Shown here piece after piece: positions 36,363 to 44,044 of a stretch of 46,880 nt of DNA. The stretch covers positions 1 to 46,880 of the forward strand of contig JANWKU010000051.1 in the NCBI GenBank assembly GCA_025451215.1, in the 5' to 3' direction. The position numbers and the translations under genes were made by a program. Source of the DNA: Terriglobales bacterium (lineage in GTDB: Bacteria; Acidobacteriota; Terriglobia; Terriglobales; Acidobacteriaceae). Position 1 is the first letter of the stretch, and every line of letters starts with the position of its first letter. Below the pieces are notes generated by a model. It was not told the origin of the DNA, made no database searches, and saw nothing but the letters and a program-made list of their open reading frames with translations.

Positions 36363-37283
36363 CTAATTCCTGCTTAGCGGGGCTTGGGTAGATTCCGCCT
36401 GTTCGTGCGCGTGGTAGCTGGAGCGCACCATGGGGCCGGATTCCACGTGGCGGAAGCCGAACTTCAACGCTTCGGTTTTCAGATACGCGAATTCATCCGG
36501 TGTATAAAAGCGGGCAATGGGCAAATGATCGCGCGAGGGCCGCAGATATTGGCCCACAGTGAGGATGTCCACGCCGCGAGAGCCGAGATCGTGGAAAACT
36601 TCGACCAATTCCTCGGCGGTTTCTCCCAGTCCGGCCATCACTCCAGACTTGGTCACAATTCCCGGCGCAATTTTTTTCGCGTTCTCCAGCAGATCGAGCG
36701 TCCGCTGGTAGCGTGCGCCAGAGCGCACGGCGCGATAAAGACGCGGCACGGTCTCAGTATTGTGGTTTAAGACTTCCGGCTTGGCATCCAGCACAATGCG
36801 CAGGCATTCCTCGATTCCCTGAAAATCAGGAATCAGGACTTCGACGCGGCATTCTGGGGAGCGCTCGTGAATTTGGCGAATCGTTTCGGCGAAAATGCGA
36901 GCACCGCCGATATTGTCGTCGTCTCGGTTCACGCTGGTGACGACGGCGTGCTTTAAACCCAGCGTGGCGACGGCCTCTGCCACGCGCGCTGGCTCTTGCC
37001 AGTCAATTGCCTGCGGACGCCCCTTGGGAACAGCGCAAAATCCGCAACGCCGGGTACAGATATCACCCAGAAGCATGAACGTGGCGGTGCGGTGGTTCCA
37101 GCACTCGCCGATATTGGGACACTGCGCCGACTCACAGACCGTGTGCAAAGCGAGACCGCGCGCCAGTTTCTTTAGATTGTGGAAGTTTTCGCCAACCGGT
37201 GCTTTCGCTCGCAACCATTCCGGCTTGGGTTGGCGGACGGGAGGTCCGGTTTCAATCTGCACGAGTTGTTGCGGGCTCGCCAT
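36363..37283 (-). CDS. lipA: Lipoyl synthase
   Basis: A 306-residue radical-SAM enzyme that inserts two sulfur atoms into octanoyl chains on lipoyl-dependent proteins. The auxiliary cluster cysteines are Cys50, Cys55 and Cys61 (CESAQCPNIGEC); the radical-SAM cluster cysteines are Cys76, Cys80 and Cys83 (CTRRCGFC). The C-terminal RSSYHA supplies the conserved Ser that binds the auxiliary cluster. Length and motif order match the family. No lipB is adjacent, so octanoyl transfer must be encoded elsewhere. The stop is nine bases from that of the convergent MCE gene. Confidence 0.96.
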   Translation of the reverse strand: MASPQQLVQIETGPPVRQPKPEWLRAKAPVGENFHNLKKLARGLALHTVCESAQCPNIGECWNHRTATFMLLGDICTRRCGFCAVPKGRPQAIDWQEPARVAEAVATLGLKHAVVTSVNRDDDNIGGARIFAETIRQIHERSPECRVEVLIPDFQGIEECLRIVLDAKPEVLNHNTETVPRLYRAVRSGARYQRTLDLLENAKKIAPGIVTKSGVMAGLGETAEELVEVFHDLGSRGVDILTVGQYLRPSRDHLPIARFYTPDEFAYLKTEALKFGFRHVESGPMVRSSYHAHEQAESTQAPLSRN

Positions 37284-37385
37284 TGTGTAAAAGCAATTTT
37301 ACATGGCAGGGGTAGGATTCCCTAAATTCGTGGTGTTCTTGGCTTGTGAAATTCGCCAGAGGCTTCGGGGGAGCACAATTCAACA

Positions 37386-38096
37386 CTAGTTTTCGGAGTA
37401 GCCTTCGATCCAGCCTTTCAGTCGGGCGCGCCGTTCGTCCTGCGCGTCAAAGCGGATGCCGAAGCTCTTAGGCTTTTTCCAGTTAACGGTGCCGCGTACC
37501 CAGATTCGCGGCAGAGTTAGCAGGGCAAAAGAGATTTCTAGCTGTGTGCCCGGAGTAATTTCTTCCGCGCTCTCCAATGACATTCCGCCGGTGCTGATCT
37601 CGCGGCTGGTGGCGTTGAAAGTGTGCCCGTTGGGAAGCCTGACGGAAACCTCAGTCATTACGGGGATCCTTACATAGCGCCGGAATTCATGCAGCACGAG
37701 CATGTGCGTGGCACGGACCAGTTTAAGCGCGCTGGGGCGCTCCACTGGCTCCTGGAACATGGCATTGATGCCGTACTTGGAAAACTTCATCGCTTCCTGT
37801 GCGCTGCCGCCTAAGCCATAAATCACCATGCGGTTGTTCGAGGGAGAAGTGCGCACGGTCTCCATCACCGGCTCCGAAGAGGAGTCCAGCCGCAAAATGC
37901 AGGCGTCAAATTTTTCTTTTTTCAGCCGCTCCGCAGCATCGCTTCCGATGGGTATCGTCTCAACGCCGAATTGGCGGAAACACTCGGAGATGATCTGCTG
38001 GGCGGGACCGTGGATGCCCACCAGGGCCGCACGAGCAGACCCCTTTTTGCTGATGACGGGAATAGAAGCGGGAGCGATTCCTAGCGATTTTTCCAT
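37386..38096 (-). CDS. PilZ-domain protein with receiver-like N-terminal domain
   Basis: A 236-residue cytosolic protein. The first 125 residues look like a degenerate response-regulator fold (alternating strands and helices, with RAALVGIHG and KFDACILRLDSS), without a confident phosphoacceptor site. The C-terminal PilZ domain (about 137-225) carries RRYVR (Arg139, Arg143), the RxxxR motif for cyclic di-GMP. The second motif reads REISTGG (Glu166, Ser168, Gly171), with Glu where Asp or Asn is usual. It is likely a cyclic di-GMP receptor, although the variant motif could weaken binding. It is the last gene before the insertion element. Confidence 0.85.
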   Translation of the reverse strand: MEKSLGIAPASIPVISKKGSARAALVGIHGPAQQIISECFRQFGVETIPIGSDAAERLKKEKFDACILRLDSSSEPVMETVRTSPSNNRMVIYGLGGSAQEAMKFSKYGINAMFQEPVERPSALKLVRATHMLVLHEFRRYVRIPVMTEVSVRLPNGHTFNATSREISTGGMSLESAEEITPGTQLEISFALLTLPRIWVRGTVNWKKPKSFGIRFDAQDERRARLKGWIEGYSEN

Positions 38097-38291
38097 GATG
38101 AACGGCGGGGGAGCCGTGAAAACCTATTCTGGCCTTTGGATTCCGGCTTGGCAAAGGCGAATAAGGCCAGTCCCACGGTACAAAAGTCTCATTACCGGGG
38201 GTGACCACCGGTACTGGCAAAAAAGCTAAAGAAAGAGTCAGTGAAAACGAGAGGGTGGCTCTAGGCCGATTTTGGGGTGGGTTGTCGAGGC

Positions 38292-38299
38292 CTAATTAG
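38292..38299. repeat. Left target-site duplication CTAATTAG
   Basis: This 8-base sequence directly abuts the left end of the insertion element and recurs exactly at 40027-40034 on the right. Eight-base duplications are typical of the IS1595 family. The sequence is itself a perfect palindrome. Confidence 0.88.
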
Positions 38300-38324
38300 G
38301 GCAATAATTTACTTGACTCGCCCA
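38300..38324. repeat. Left terminal inverted repeat of the insertion element
   Basis: It begins GGCAATAATTTACTTG and continues ACTCGCCCA. Compared with the reverse complement of the right end it differs at three of 25 positions. It starts immediately inside the left CTAATTAG duplication. Confidence 0.88.
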
Positions 38325-38361
38325 CTGGTTTTTGGTACATTTTCGTTACTGGAGAACGAAG

Positions 38362-39297
38362 ATGCAACGAGAACCAAAGAGCCTTCAAGAAGCGATTGTT
38401 TACTTCTCGAATCCTGACAATTGCATTGACTACATCGCCATCCGGCGCTGGCCGAACGGCGTAGTTTGCCCCGGTTGCGGAGCTACCAAGGTTAGCTTCA
38501 ACGCGAATCGGCGTACTTGGAAGTGCGGAAGTCATCATCCTAGGCGCGAGTTCTCCGTCAAAGTCGGAACGATCTACGAAGATTCGCCTATTCCTTTGGA
38601 CAAGTGGCTCACTGCTACTTGGCTCGTCACTAACTGCAAAAATGGAGTGAGCAGCTACGAGATTGCGCGTGACATTGATGTCACTCAAAAATCTGCATGG
38701 TTCATGCTCCATCGCATTAGGCTTGCCATGCAGGATGATTTCTTTGGTTCTAAACTCGGCGGCGAAGTCGAGGTGGATGAAACCTTCATCGGCGGGAAGG
38801 CGAGAAACATGCACGTCAGCGAGCGAAAGCGGCGCATCACTGGCACCGGAACCAAAGACAAGACCGCAGTTATGGGAATCCTTGAGCGTGGCGGAAAGCT
38901 TCGCGCTGCTGTCATTCCCAGCCGTCGCAAGACTGTGCTGCAAGAAGAAGTTCGCAAGCATGTCACCGCTGGCGCGGCTCTCTACAGCGATGCGCTCATG
39001 TCTTACGATGGATTGGCAACCGACTATGCTCATCAAGTCGTTGACCATGCTACTCAGTATGTAGATGGTCGCGTACACACCAACGGCCTTGAGAACTTCT
39101 GGTCGCTGCTGAAGCGCGGAATTTCGGGAACATATGTTTCGGTAGAACCGTTTCATCTTCACCGTTACCTTGACGAACAGATGTTTCGCTTTAACAATCG
39201 CAAAGAACTTGATGATGCTGGCCGCTTCGATCTTGCAGTTCGCCAGATCGTAGGAAAGCGCATCACATTTGCTCAGCTAACTGGCAAGCCCAACTGA
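38362..39297 (+). CDS. IS1595-family transposase
   Basis: A 311-residue transposase starting at ATG 38362 behind GGAG (38351-38354). The N-terminal zinc ribbon shows CPGCG and a later Cys/His pair (WKCGSHHPRREF). The catalytic ISXO2-like DDE-type domain shows VEVDETFIGGK as the first acidic motif, LYSDALMSYDGL as the second, and HTNGLENFWSLLKRG as the terminal motif, where this family uses Asn/Glu-type residues. All motifs appear intact, so it is probably active. The frame could be extended to 38332, but the ribosome binding site favours 38362. Confidence 0.95.
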   Translation: MQREPKSLQEAIVYFSNPDNCIDYIAIRRWPNGVVCPGCGATKVSFNANRRTWKCGSHHPRREFSVKVGTIYEDSPIPLDKWLTATWLVTNCKNGVSSYEIARDIDVTQKSAWFMLHRIRLAMQDDFFGSKLGGEVEVDETFIGGKARNMHVSERKRRITGTGTKDKTAVMGILERGGKLRAAVIPSRRKTVLQEEVRKHVTAGAALYSDALMSYDGLATDYAHQVVDHATQYVDGRVHTNGLENFWSLLKRGISGTYVSVEPFHLHRYLDEQMFRFNNRKELDDAGRFDLAVRQIVGKRITFAQLTGKPN

Positions 39298-39342
39298 CCA
39301 AGAACTACCCAGACACGGGCCAAGCGACGGCAAGGTCGCGGA

Positions 39343-39373
39343 AAGCGGGCTATGAAGTCGCCCGCTTCTTCTT
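39343..39373 (+). terminator. Terminator after the transposase gene
   Basis: AAGCGGGC (39343-39350) pairs with GCCCGCTT (39360-39367) around a nine-base loop, followed by CTTCTTT. It would end the transposase transcript before it reads antisense into the minus-strand passenger genes, whose last codons overlap the stem. Confidence 0.65.
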
Positions 39374-39496
39374 TGCTCGTTTGCACTTCCATTCGGCCTC
39401 TCTCTTTTTCAATTCCTCTTTCGAGACAGAAAGAATTTTCCGCATTACTGCATCAAACTTCTGAGATTCTGACGGTTCGCTTTTAGAAGTAGACAT
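39350..39496 (-). CDS. 48-residue small charged protein inside the insertion element
   Basis: A short gene from ATG 39496 to TAG 39350. The product opens MSTSKSEPSESQKFDAVMRK, continues ILSVSKEELKKREAEW and ends in a lysine/arginine-rich tail (KCKRAKKKRATS). It is predicted to be helical and cytosolic. Small proteins with this pattern, FxxxMxxILSVSKEEL then a basic tail, are familiar to me as anonymous neighbours of transposases and other mobile genes; the function is unknown. Its start lies inside the last codons of the upstream passenger gene (14-base overlap), which suggests coupled translation. Confidence 0.65.
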   Translation of the reverse strand: MSTSKSEPSESQKFDAVMRKILSVSKEELKKREAEWKCKRAKKKRATS

Positions 39497-39986
39497 CTGC
39501 TTTTTCCATTATGTTTACCAAGTTATTCATACGGTGCAAAAGTTCCCTATACCAACCCCGTGCATCCGCAATGGGACTTATTACTCCATAAAGAAAATCC
39601 GGTTGTACGTTACGCCTAGAAAACGCCAACTCCGCCAGTATCGAATTATCGGAAAGAGTTTGATTGGAGCTTTCTATCCAAGCCTTGACGCCCTCAACCC
39701 ACTCCGAAATAACTGTTACATTATCAAAATCTGTTGCTGGGGCAGTGATCTGAAATTTGTTCCCGTCTAATAAAAGACGCTGAACAATACGTACCTTCTT
39801 ATGGACTTTCCATTTATGCAAGACATCCGGAACTTCAAGCCATAAAACAACCAAAATAAACAACAATTCAAGAATGCATGAAACCCAATCCACCGGACGA
39901 AAATCGCCAAAGAATCTATAGAGCACATCGCACATCATAAAAGCGGCCGCGAGTAAGCTAAGCCTAGACCTCCTTGCCCGCCTCAT
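39483..39986 (-). CDS. Passenger gene: two-helix membrane protein, unknown function
   Basis: A 167-residue product starting at ATG 39986, only 16 bases inside the right inverted repeat. Basic residues (MRRARRSR) precede two membrane helices (about 9-26 and 32-52), then a soluble part of about 115 residues, probably cytoplasmic, ending MEKADVYF. No known domain is apparent. The coding sequence is visibly more AT-rich than the surrounding chromosome, consistent with foreign origin. It is read toward the transposase gene on the opposite strand and overlaps the 48-residue gene. Passenger genes are known in the IS1595 family, but I cannot match this one to a known cargo. Confidence 0.7.
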   Translation of the reverse strand: MRRARRSRLSLLAAAFMMCDVLYRFFGDFRPVDWVSCILELLFILVVLWLEVPDVLHKWKVHKKVRIVQRLLLDGNKFQITAPATDFDNVTVISEWVEGVKAWIESSNQTLSDNSILAELAFSRRNVQPDFLYGVISPIADARGWYRELLHRMNNLVNIMEKADVYF

Positions 39987-40001
39987 CGTAGCTCACGCTG
40001 A

Positions 40002-40026
40002 TGGGCGAGGCAAGTATATTCTTGCC
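40002..40026. repeat. Right terminal inverted repeat of the insertion element
   Basis: The plus strand reads TGGGCGAGGCAAGTATATTC then TTGCC. Its reverse complement matches the left end at 22 of 25 positions. It ends directly against the right CTAATTAG copy. Confidence 0.88.
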
Positions 40027-40034
40027 CTAATTAG
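40027..40034. repeat. Right target-site duplication CTAATTAG
   Basis: An exact copy of the 8 bases at 38292-38299. The pair defines the insertion boundaries and the original target. Confidence 0.88.
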
Positions 40035-40058
40035 TATGTAGCGCCACGGTTGGTGTAG

Positions 40059-40100
40059 CGCCGGGTCTTCGACCCGGCGACGCGGGCGAGGGCGCCCGCG
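40059..40100. repeat. Twin GC-rich hairpins downstream of fabF
   Basis: CGCCGGGTC (40059-40067) pairs with GACCCGGCG (40071-40079) around TTC, and CGCGGGCG (40081-40088) pairs with CGCCCGCG (40093-40100) around AGGG. A GTAGCGCC motif occurs twice just before them (near 40038 and 40055). The arrangement resembles REP/BIME-type dispersed elements. Its position 13 bases past the fabF stop means it may stabilise or end that transcript. Confidence 0.65.
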
Positions 40101-40112
40101 CCACACGATGAA

Positions 40113-41354
40113 CTACTGGTCTGTCCAGCGCTTAAACAACAGGGCGCCGTTGGTGCCGCCGAAGCCGAAGGAGTTCGAGAGGGCATATTCGACGTGCGCT
40201 TTGCGCGAGTGATTGGGAACGAAATCCATTCCGGCGGTCTCGGGCTCCTGGTTTTCCAGGTTGATGGTGGGGGGTAGGATTTGGTCGCGCAAGGCGAGAA
40301 CCGTGATGCCGGCTTCAAGTCCCCCCGCTCCACCCAGCAAGTGGCCGGTCATGGATTTTGTAGAACTGATAGGCACTTTGCGCTCGCCGAAAAAATTGCG
40401 GATGGCTTGTGCTTCCAGGGTATCGCCGATGGGCGTGGAGGTGCCGTGGGCATTCACGTAGCTGACCTGGTCAGGCTGGATGGCGGCATCGCGAAGAGTG
40501 TTGCGCATGACGCGGAAACCGCCTTCGTGTCCAGGAGCGGGCTGCGTCATGTGGTAGGCGTCGCCGCTCATGCCATAACCTACGATTTCGGCAAGAATTT
40601 TTGCACCGCGGCGGCGGGCAAACTCTAGCTCTTCCAGAATCAGAATGCCCGAGCCTTCACCCACAACAAAACCGTCGCGCGCCGTGTCCCAGGGACGGCT
40701 GGCTTTTTCTGGGTCGTCGTTGCGTGTGGAAAGCGCGCGCATGGCGGCAAAGCCGCCGATTCCCATCGGAGTGATGGAGGCTTCCGCGCCGCCAGCGATC
40801 ATAGCGTCAGCATCGCCGTGCTGAATGATGCGGAACGAATCTCCAACCGAATGCGCGCTCGTTGTGCACGCAGTGGCCGTGGCTTCATTGGGCCCTTTAG
40901 CTCCGAAGCGCATGGAGACCTGACCTGCCGCTAGATTTACGATTGCAGCGGGAATAAAAAACGGGGAAATTTTGCGCGGACCGCCCGTCAATAAATTGGA
41001 GTGCTCGCGCTCGATTACGTCGAATCCTCCGATGCCGGAACCGATGTGAACGCCGATATTTTCGGCATTCTCGGGAGTCACTTGCAGGGCGGACATTTTC
41101 ATCGCCTGGTCGGCGGCGCACAGGGCCAGGTGGATAAAGCGGCCCATCTTCTTCAGCTCTTTTTTCTCGACGAACTGCAAAGGATCGAAGTCTTTGACCT
41201 CGGCGGCGATCTGGCAGGCGAACTGAGCGGCGTCAAAGTGCGTAATGCGGCCTACCCCGCTACGTCCCGCAAGCAGGCTTTCCCACACTTTTTCAGTGGA
41301 GTTCCCAACTGCACAGATGAGTCCAATGCCAGTGACAACGACCCGACGTCCCAA
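40113..41354 (-). CDS. fabF: 3-oxoacyl-[acyl-carrier-protein] synthase II
   Basis: A 413-residue condensing enzyme that elongates fatty acids by joining malonyl-ACP to an acyl chain. The catalytic triad is Cys163 (TACTTS), His near 304 (NAHGTSTP) and His near 341 (MTGHLLGG), matching KAS II spacing. The length fits the family. Translation appears to start at TTG 41354, directly after the TAG of the preceding acyl carrier protein gene, with no intervening base; the N terminus MGRRVVVTGIG is standard. It is the third gene of an acp-acp-fabF unit. No fabD, fabG or fabH lies alongside, unlike many fab clusters. Confidence 0.96.
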   Translation of the reverse strand: MGRRVVVTGIGLICAVGNSTEKVWESLLAGRSGVGRITHFDAAQFACQIAAEVKDFDPLQFVEKKELKKMGRFIHLALCAADQAMKMSALQVTPENAENIGVHIGSGIGGFDVIEREHSNLLTGGPRKISPFFIPAAIVNLAAGQVSMRFGAKGPNEATATACTTSAHSVGDSFRIIQHGDADAMIAGGAEASITPMGIGGFAAMRALSTRNDDPEKASRPWDTARDGFVVGEGSGILILEELEFARRRGAKILAEIVGYGMSGDAYHMTQPAPGHEGGFRVMRNTLRDAAIQPDQVSYVNAHGTSTPIGDTLEAQAIRNFFGERKVPISSTKSMTGHLLGGAGGLEAGITVLALRDQILPPTINLENQEPETAGMDFVPNHSRKAHVEYALSNSFGFGGTNGALLFKRWTDQ

Positions 41355-41600
41355 CTACTTCCCGCCTTTCCCGTGCTTCCCGATATAATCCACGGCGTCC
41401 TGGACGGTGCGGATTTTTTCCGCGTCCTCATCGGGAATTTCGAGTTCGAAGGCTTCCTCAAAAGCCATGACCAGTTCAACGGTGTCGAGTGAATCGGCCC
41501 CTAGATCATCCACGAACGAGGCGGTGGGAGTAACCTCGCCCTCATCCACGCCTAGTTGTTCCACGATGATCTGCTTTACTTTTTCGTCAACGGCTGCCAT
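41355..41600 (-). CDS. acpP: Acyl carrier protein (second of tandem pair, next to fabF)
   Basis: An 81-residue acidic protein that carries acyl chains on phosphopantetheine. The attachment site is Ser37 in [13 protein letters not shown] 41600 has a strong GAGGAGG ribosome binding site; a longer frame from 41612 is not needed. It is very similar to the acyl carrier protein encoded upstream, differing mainly at the N terminus and in short positions such as FELEIP versus FDIEIP. Its stop codon abuts the fabF start, so the two should be co-translated. Confidence 0.94.
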   Translation of the reverse strand: MAAVDEKVKQIIVEQLGVDEGEVTPTASFVDDLGADSLDTVELVMAFEEAFELEIPDEDAEKIRTVQDAVDYIGKHGKGGK

Positions 41601-41702
41601 GTTCCTCCTCAAAATGCATCCGCAAGCGAAAATGACGCTTCGCGACGAGCGGCTTAACGGATGCGGTGGACGACCCTTAGAAAGAGCGCCCTTGAAAATT
41701 GG

Positions 41703-41960
41703 CTACTTCTTCGATTTTCCGTGCTTGTCAATATAGTCAACGGCGTCTTGCACGGTACGGATTTTCTCGGCATCTTCATCGGGGATTTCGATATCAAAGG
41801 CCTCTTCGAACGCCATGACGAGTTCGACCGTGTCGAGCGAGTCGGCGCCGAGATCGTCCACGAAAGAAGCGCTGGGCGTAACTTCCGCTTCATCCACACC
41901 GAGTTGCTCGCTAATGATCTGCTTTACTTTCTCGGCTGCTTGCGTTTTTGTATCCGCCAT
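41703..41960 (-). CDS. acpP: Acyl carrier protein (first of tandem pair)
   Basis: An 85-residue acyl carrier protein with phosphopantetheine attachment at Ser41 ([10 protein letters not shown]). ATG 41960 is preceded by AAAGGACC; an upstream extension to 42413 has no family resemblance. The 102-base gap to the next acp gene contains no obvious terminator, so transcription likely continues through the second acp and fabF. The near-identity of the two helix II-III regions points to duplication rather than two separate carrier classes. Which copy serves bulk fatty-acid synthesis cannot be told. Confidence 0.94.
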   Translation of the reverse strand: MADTKTQAAEKVKQIISEQLGVDEAEVTPSASFVDDLGADSLDTVELVMAFEEAFDIEIPDEDAEKIRTVQDAVDYIDKHGKSKK

Positions 41961-42174
41961 ATTGGTCCTTTCCAGTTGCAGGGAAATAAGTAGTGTACTG
42001 GGACGCGGGAATTGCTGTAAACGATGAAGCCGCTTCCGGACCAGATTATGAACCCGAAGCACTTGCCTCAAGAATCCTAACGGCTCAGCAGTCTTATGGT
42101 CAACGGCGCGGACATCATAACAACTATCGAATATCCATTGCCAACCCTGAGCAAAGCTGGAAAACTGCTCTGAT

Positions 42175-42624
42175 ATGCGTGCTGTGGTGCAACGGGTATT
42201 GCGGGCCAAGGTTTCAGTGGATGGGAAAATTACGGGTGAAATCGGGCGCGGCATGCTGGTGTTGCTGGGCGTTGGGGTGAACGACGGCGAATCCGACGCA
42301 GAATATCTTGCAAGCAAGATTATTGGACTAAGAATTTTTGACGATGAACAAGGCAGGATGAATGTATCCGCCGAACAGGCATCCGCAGGCGTGCTGGTGG
42401 TGTCGCAGTTCACACTTTACGGCGATGTGCGTCGGGGAAAGCGCCCGTCGTTCGATGGAGCAGCACCTCCGGAAAAAGCTCGTGCGCTCTATGAATATTT
42501 TGTTGAGCGTATACGCCACGCAGGACTGGCCTGCAAGACAGGTCAATTCCAGGCTTCCATGCAAGTGGAACTCGTGAATGATGGGCCAGTCACGATTTTG
42601 TTGGATTCTTTCAAAAACTTCTAA
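42175..42624 (+). CDS. dtd: D-aminoacyl-tRNA deacylase
   Basis: A 149-residue enzyme that hydrolyses D-amino acids (and glycine mischarged on tRNA-Ala) from tRNA. The family motifs SQFTLYGD and NDGPVTIL (the GP motif forming the cross-subunit cis-Pro site) are intact. The start [17 protein letters not shown] is canonical. It is divergent from the acp unit and convergent with the photolyase gene. Confidence 0.95.
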   Translation: MRAVVQRVLRAKVSVDGKITGEIGRGMLVLLGVGVNDGESDAEYLASKIIGLRIFDDEQGRMNVSAEQASAGVLVVSQFTLYGDVRRGKRPSFDGAAPPEKARALYEYFVERIRHAGLACKTGQFQASMQVELVNDGPVTILLDSFKNF

Positions 42625-42650
42625 GGCCAGATCGCTTCGAAAGCGTGTTT

Positions 42651-44018
42651 TTAATGGCCCAGATTCTGGGCTATGAATTTCTTGCTATCGAACTTTTTCC
42701 CCGTGCTGGCCAGCGACATATACCGAATGGTCCCAAAGATGGGCCGCTCGAACCACGGACGGTCGAACTTCCCGACGATCGCCCATGCTATGCCCATGTA
42801 TCCATTCGGGTCTCGCCCATCAATTTCATATTTGTCGTTGAGGCGAACGGCAATTTGATATGCAACCGCTGCGGATGGGCTCCACTCCAGAATTTTCTTT
42901 GCCCAGTACATGCGGACGTAGTTATGCATCCATCCCTGGTTCACCATCTGCATTTGCGCGGCATTCCAAAGATCATCGTAGGTTTCCGCGTTTTCGAGTT
43001 GGCGCTCGTTATAACGAACCGGACGCTCATCTTTTTGGTGTTGGCCTAAACTTCGCAACGCCCACGGCTCGCCAGATTCGAAGTTGTCGTAATTCGGATT
43101 AAATCTGGCGAAGTTGACTGCCAATTCGCGCCAAGTAATGAGTTGATCAAGGAAAACATCCTTCGCAGCTTTGGGAGCTTGCTGAACGGCCAGCGCTATG
43201 GTTTTCGGGCCGATGTGGCCGAAATGCAGATACGCGGAAAGCCGGCTTGTGCCTTCGGCCTCGGGATGGTTACGCTGCTTCGGATATGCCGCTAGTTTGT
43301 GCTTGATGAACTCTCGCAGCCAACGGGCTGCCTCTTTCGATCCGCCCCGGACGGAGGAAACCGGTTGGACCGAGCGGTCGATCTTTAGATCGTCCAGAAT
43401 ATTGGGTTGTAGTGGCGTTGATACCAGCCTATGAGGCTCTTTCCATGCCACCTTCGCATGGGCATCCCGCGACGGAATCAGGAAATCTTTGATGAGTGGC
43501 GCCAGCCGGTTGCGGATAATGTGCGCGGAATATTGTTCTTTGAGCAACAACTTCGATGGAATGACTACGTTGGAGTCAACAGTCCAAAAGGCGACTTTAA
43601 GTTTTCGCGCGACTTTTTCACGAATCGAAACTGATTCGCGCAAAGGGTTTTCATCGCTGATCACCAATGCAGGACGCACCTCTTCACAAAATTTCAGAAT
43701 GCTGTGTTCAGGGAAGCGGCGCAGAACGAAGCTAATATTCCTTCTTTGCAGCGCGTCGGCGATATCGAGGAGGCCCTCCGCCAAAAATGAATAGTGCCGT
43801 AAATTCGCGCGCACGGAGTGCGCCACCAATCCGAAAAACACAACGACAGGCTTGCCCAACAGATTCGCCACTTCCACGGCGGCGTTGGCCGCATCATTGT
43901 CTTCCCCACGCTGCGAACACCGCATCCAGTAAACAACACATTCTCCATCTGGATTGAGCAAATTGGGGTTGCGGATCGTGACTCGAGGATCAGCCGCGAT
44001 CTGTTCAAGGGTTCTCAT
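42651..44018 (-). CDS. phr: Class II CPD photolyase
   Basis: A 455-residue flavoprotein that repairs cyclobutane pyrimidine dimers using light. The N-terminal Rossmann domain (VVYWMRCSQRGEDN) and the FAD-binding helical domain with GTSRLSAYLHFGHI are visible. The segments WMHNYVRMYWAKKILEWS and NDKYEIDGRDPNGYMGIAWA identify class II, the type shared by animals, plants, some archaea and scattered bacteria, rather than class I PhrB. The start is ATG 44018. It follows folP by 26 bases on the same strand and may share its transcript. Confidence 0.94.
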   Translation of the reverse strand: MRTLEQIAADPRVTIRNPNLLNPDGECVVYWMRCSQRGEDNDAANAAVEVANLLGKPVVVFFGLVAHSVRANLRHYSFLAEGLLDIADALQRRNISFVLRRFPEHSILKFCEEVRPALVISDENPLRESVSIREKVARKLKVAFWTVDSNVVIPSKLLLKEQYSAHIIRNRLAPLIKDFLIPSRDAHAKVAWKEPHRLVSTPLQPNILDDLKIDRSVQPVSSVRGGSKEAARWLREFIKHKLAAYPKQRNHPEAEGTSRLSAYLHFGHIGPKTIALAVQQAPKAAKDVFLDQLITWRELAVNFARFNPNYDNFESGEPWALRSLGQHQKDERPVRYNERQLENAETYDDLWNAAQMQMVNQGWMHNYVRMYWAKKILEWSPSAAVAYQIAVRLNDKYEIDGRDPNGYMGIAWAIVGKFDRPWFERPIFGTIRYMSLASTGKKFDSKKFIAQNLGH

Positions 44019-44044
44019 ACAGCAGGGGTCAAATAGATGAAATA

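Larger units (their letters stand above)
38300..40026 (+). mobile_element. IS1595-family insertion element with internal passenger genes
   Basis: The element is 1727 bases long. It is bounded by 25-base imperfect inverted repeats (22 of 25 match) and flanked by the exact duplication CTAATTAG. It encodes a zinc-ribbon/ISXO2-like transposase on the plus strand, followed by a terminator and two overlapping minus-strand genes that are not transposases. It lies between the PilZ gene and fabF and interrupts no recognisable gene. The intact ends, open transposase and exact duplication suggest a fairly recent insertion. Confidence 0.9.

Noticed and set aside
38296-39162. 288-codon minus-strand frame opposite the transposase
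   Set aside because: It is the antisense shadow of a well-supported transposase and overlaps the left end of the element.
41961-42413. N-terminal extension of the first acyl carrier protein up to 42413
   Set aside because: The extension crosses the divergent promoter region and the start of dtd; ATG 41960 has its own ribosome binding site and gives a normal-length protein.
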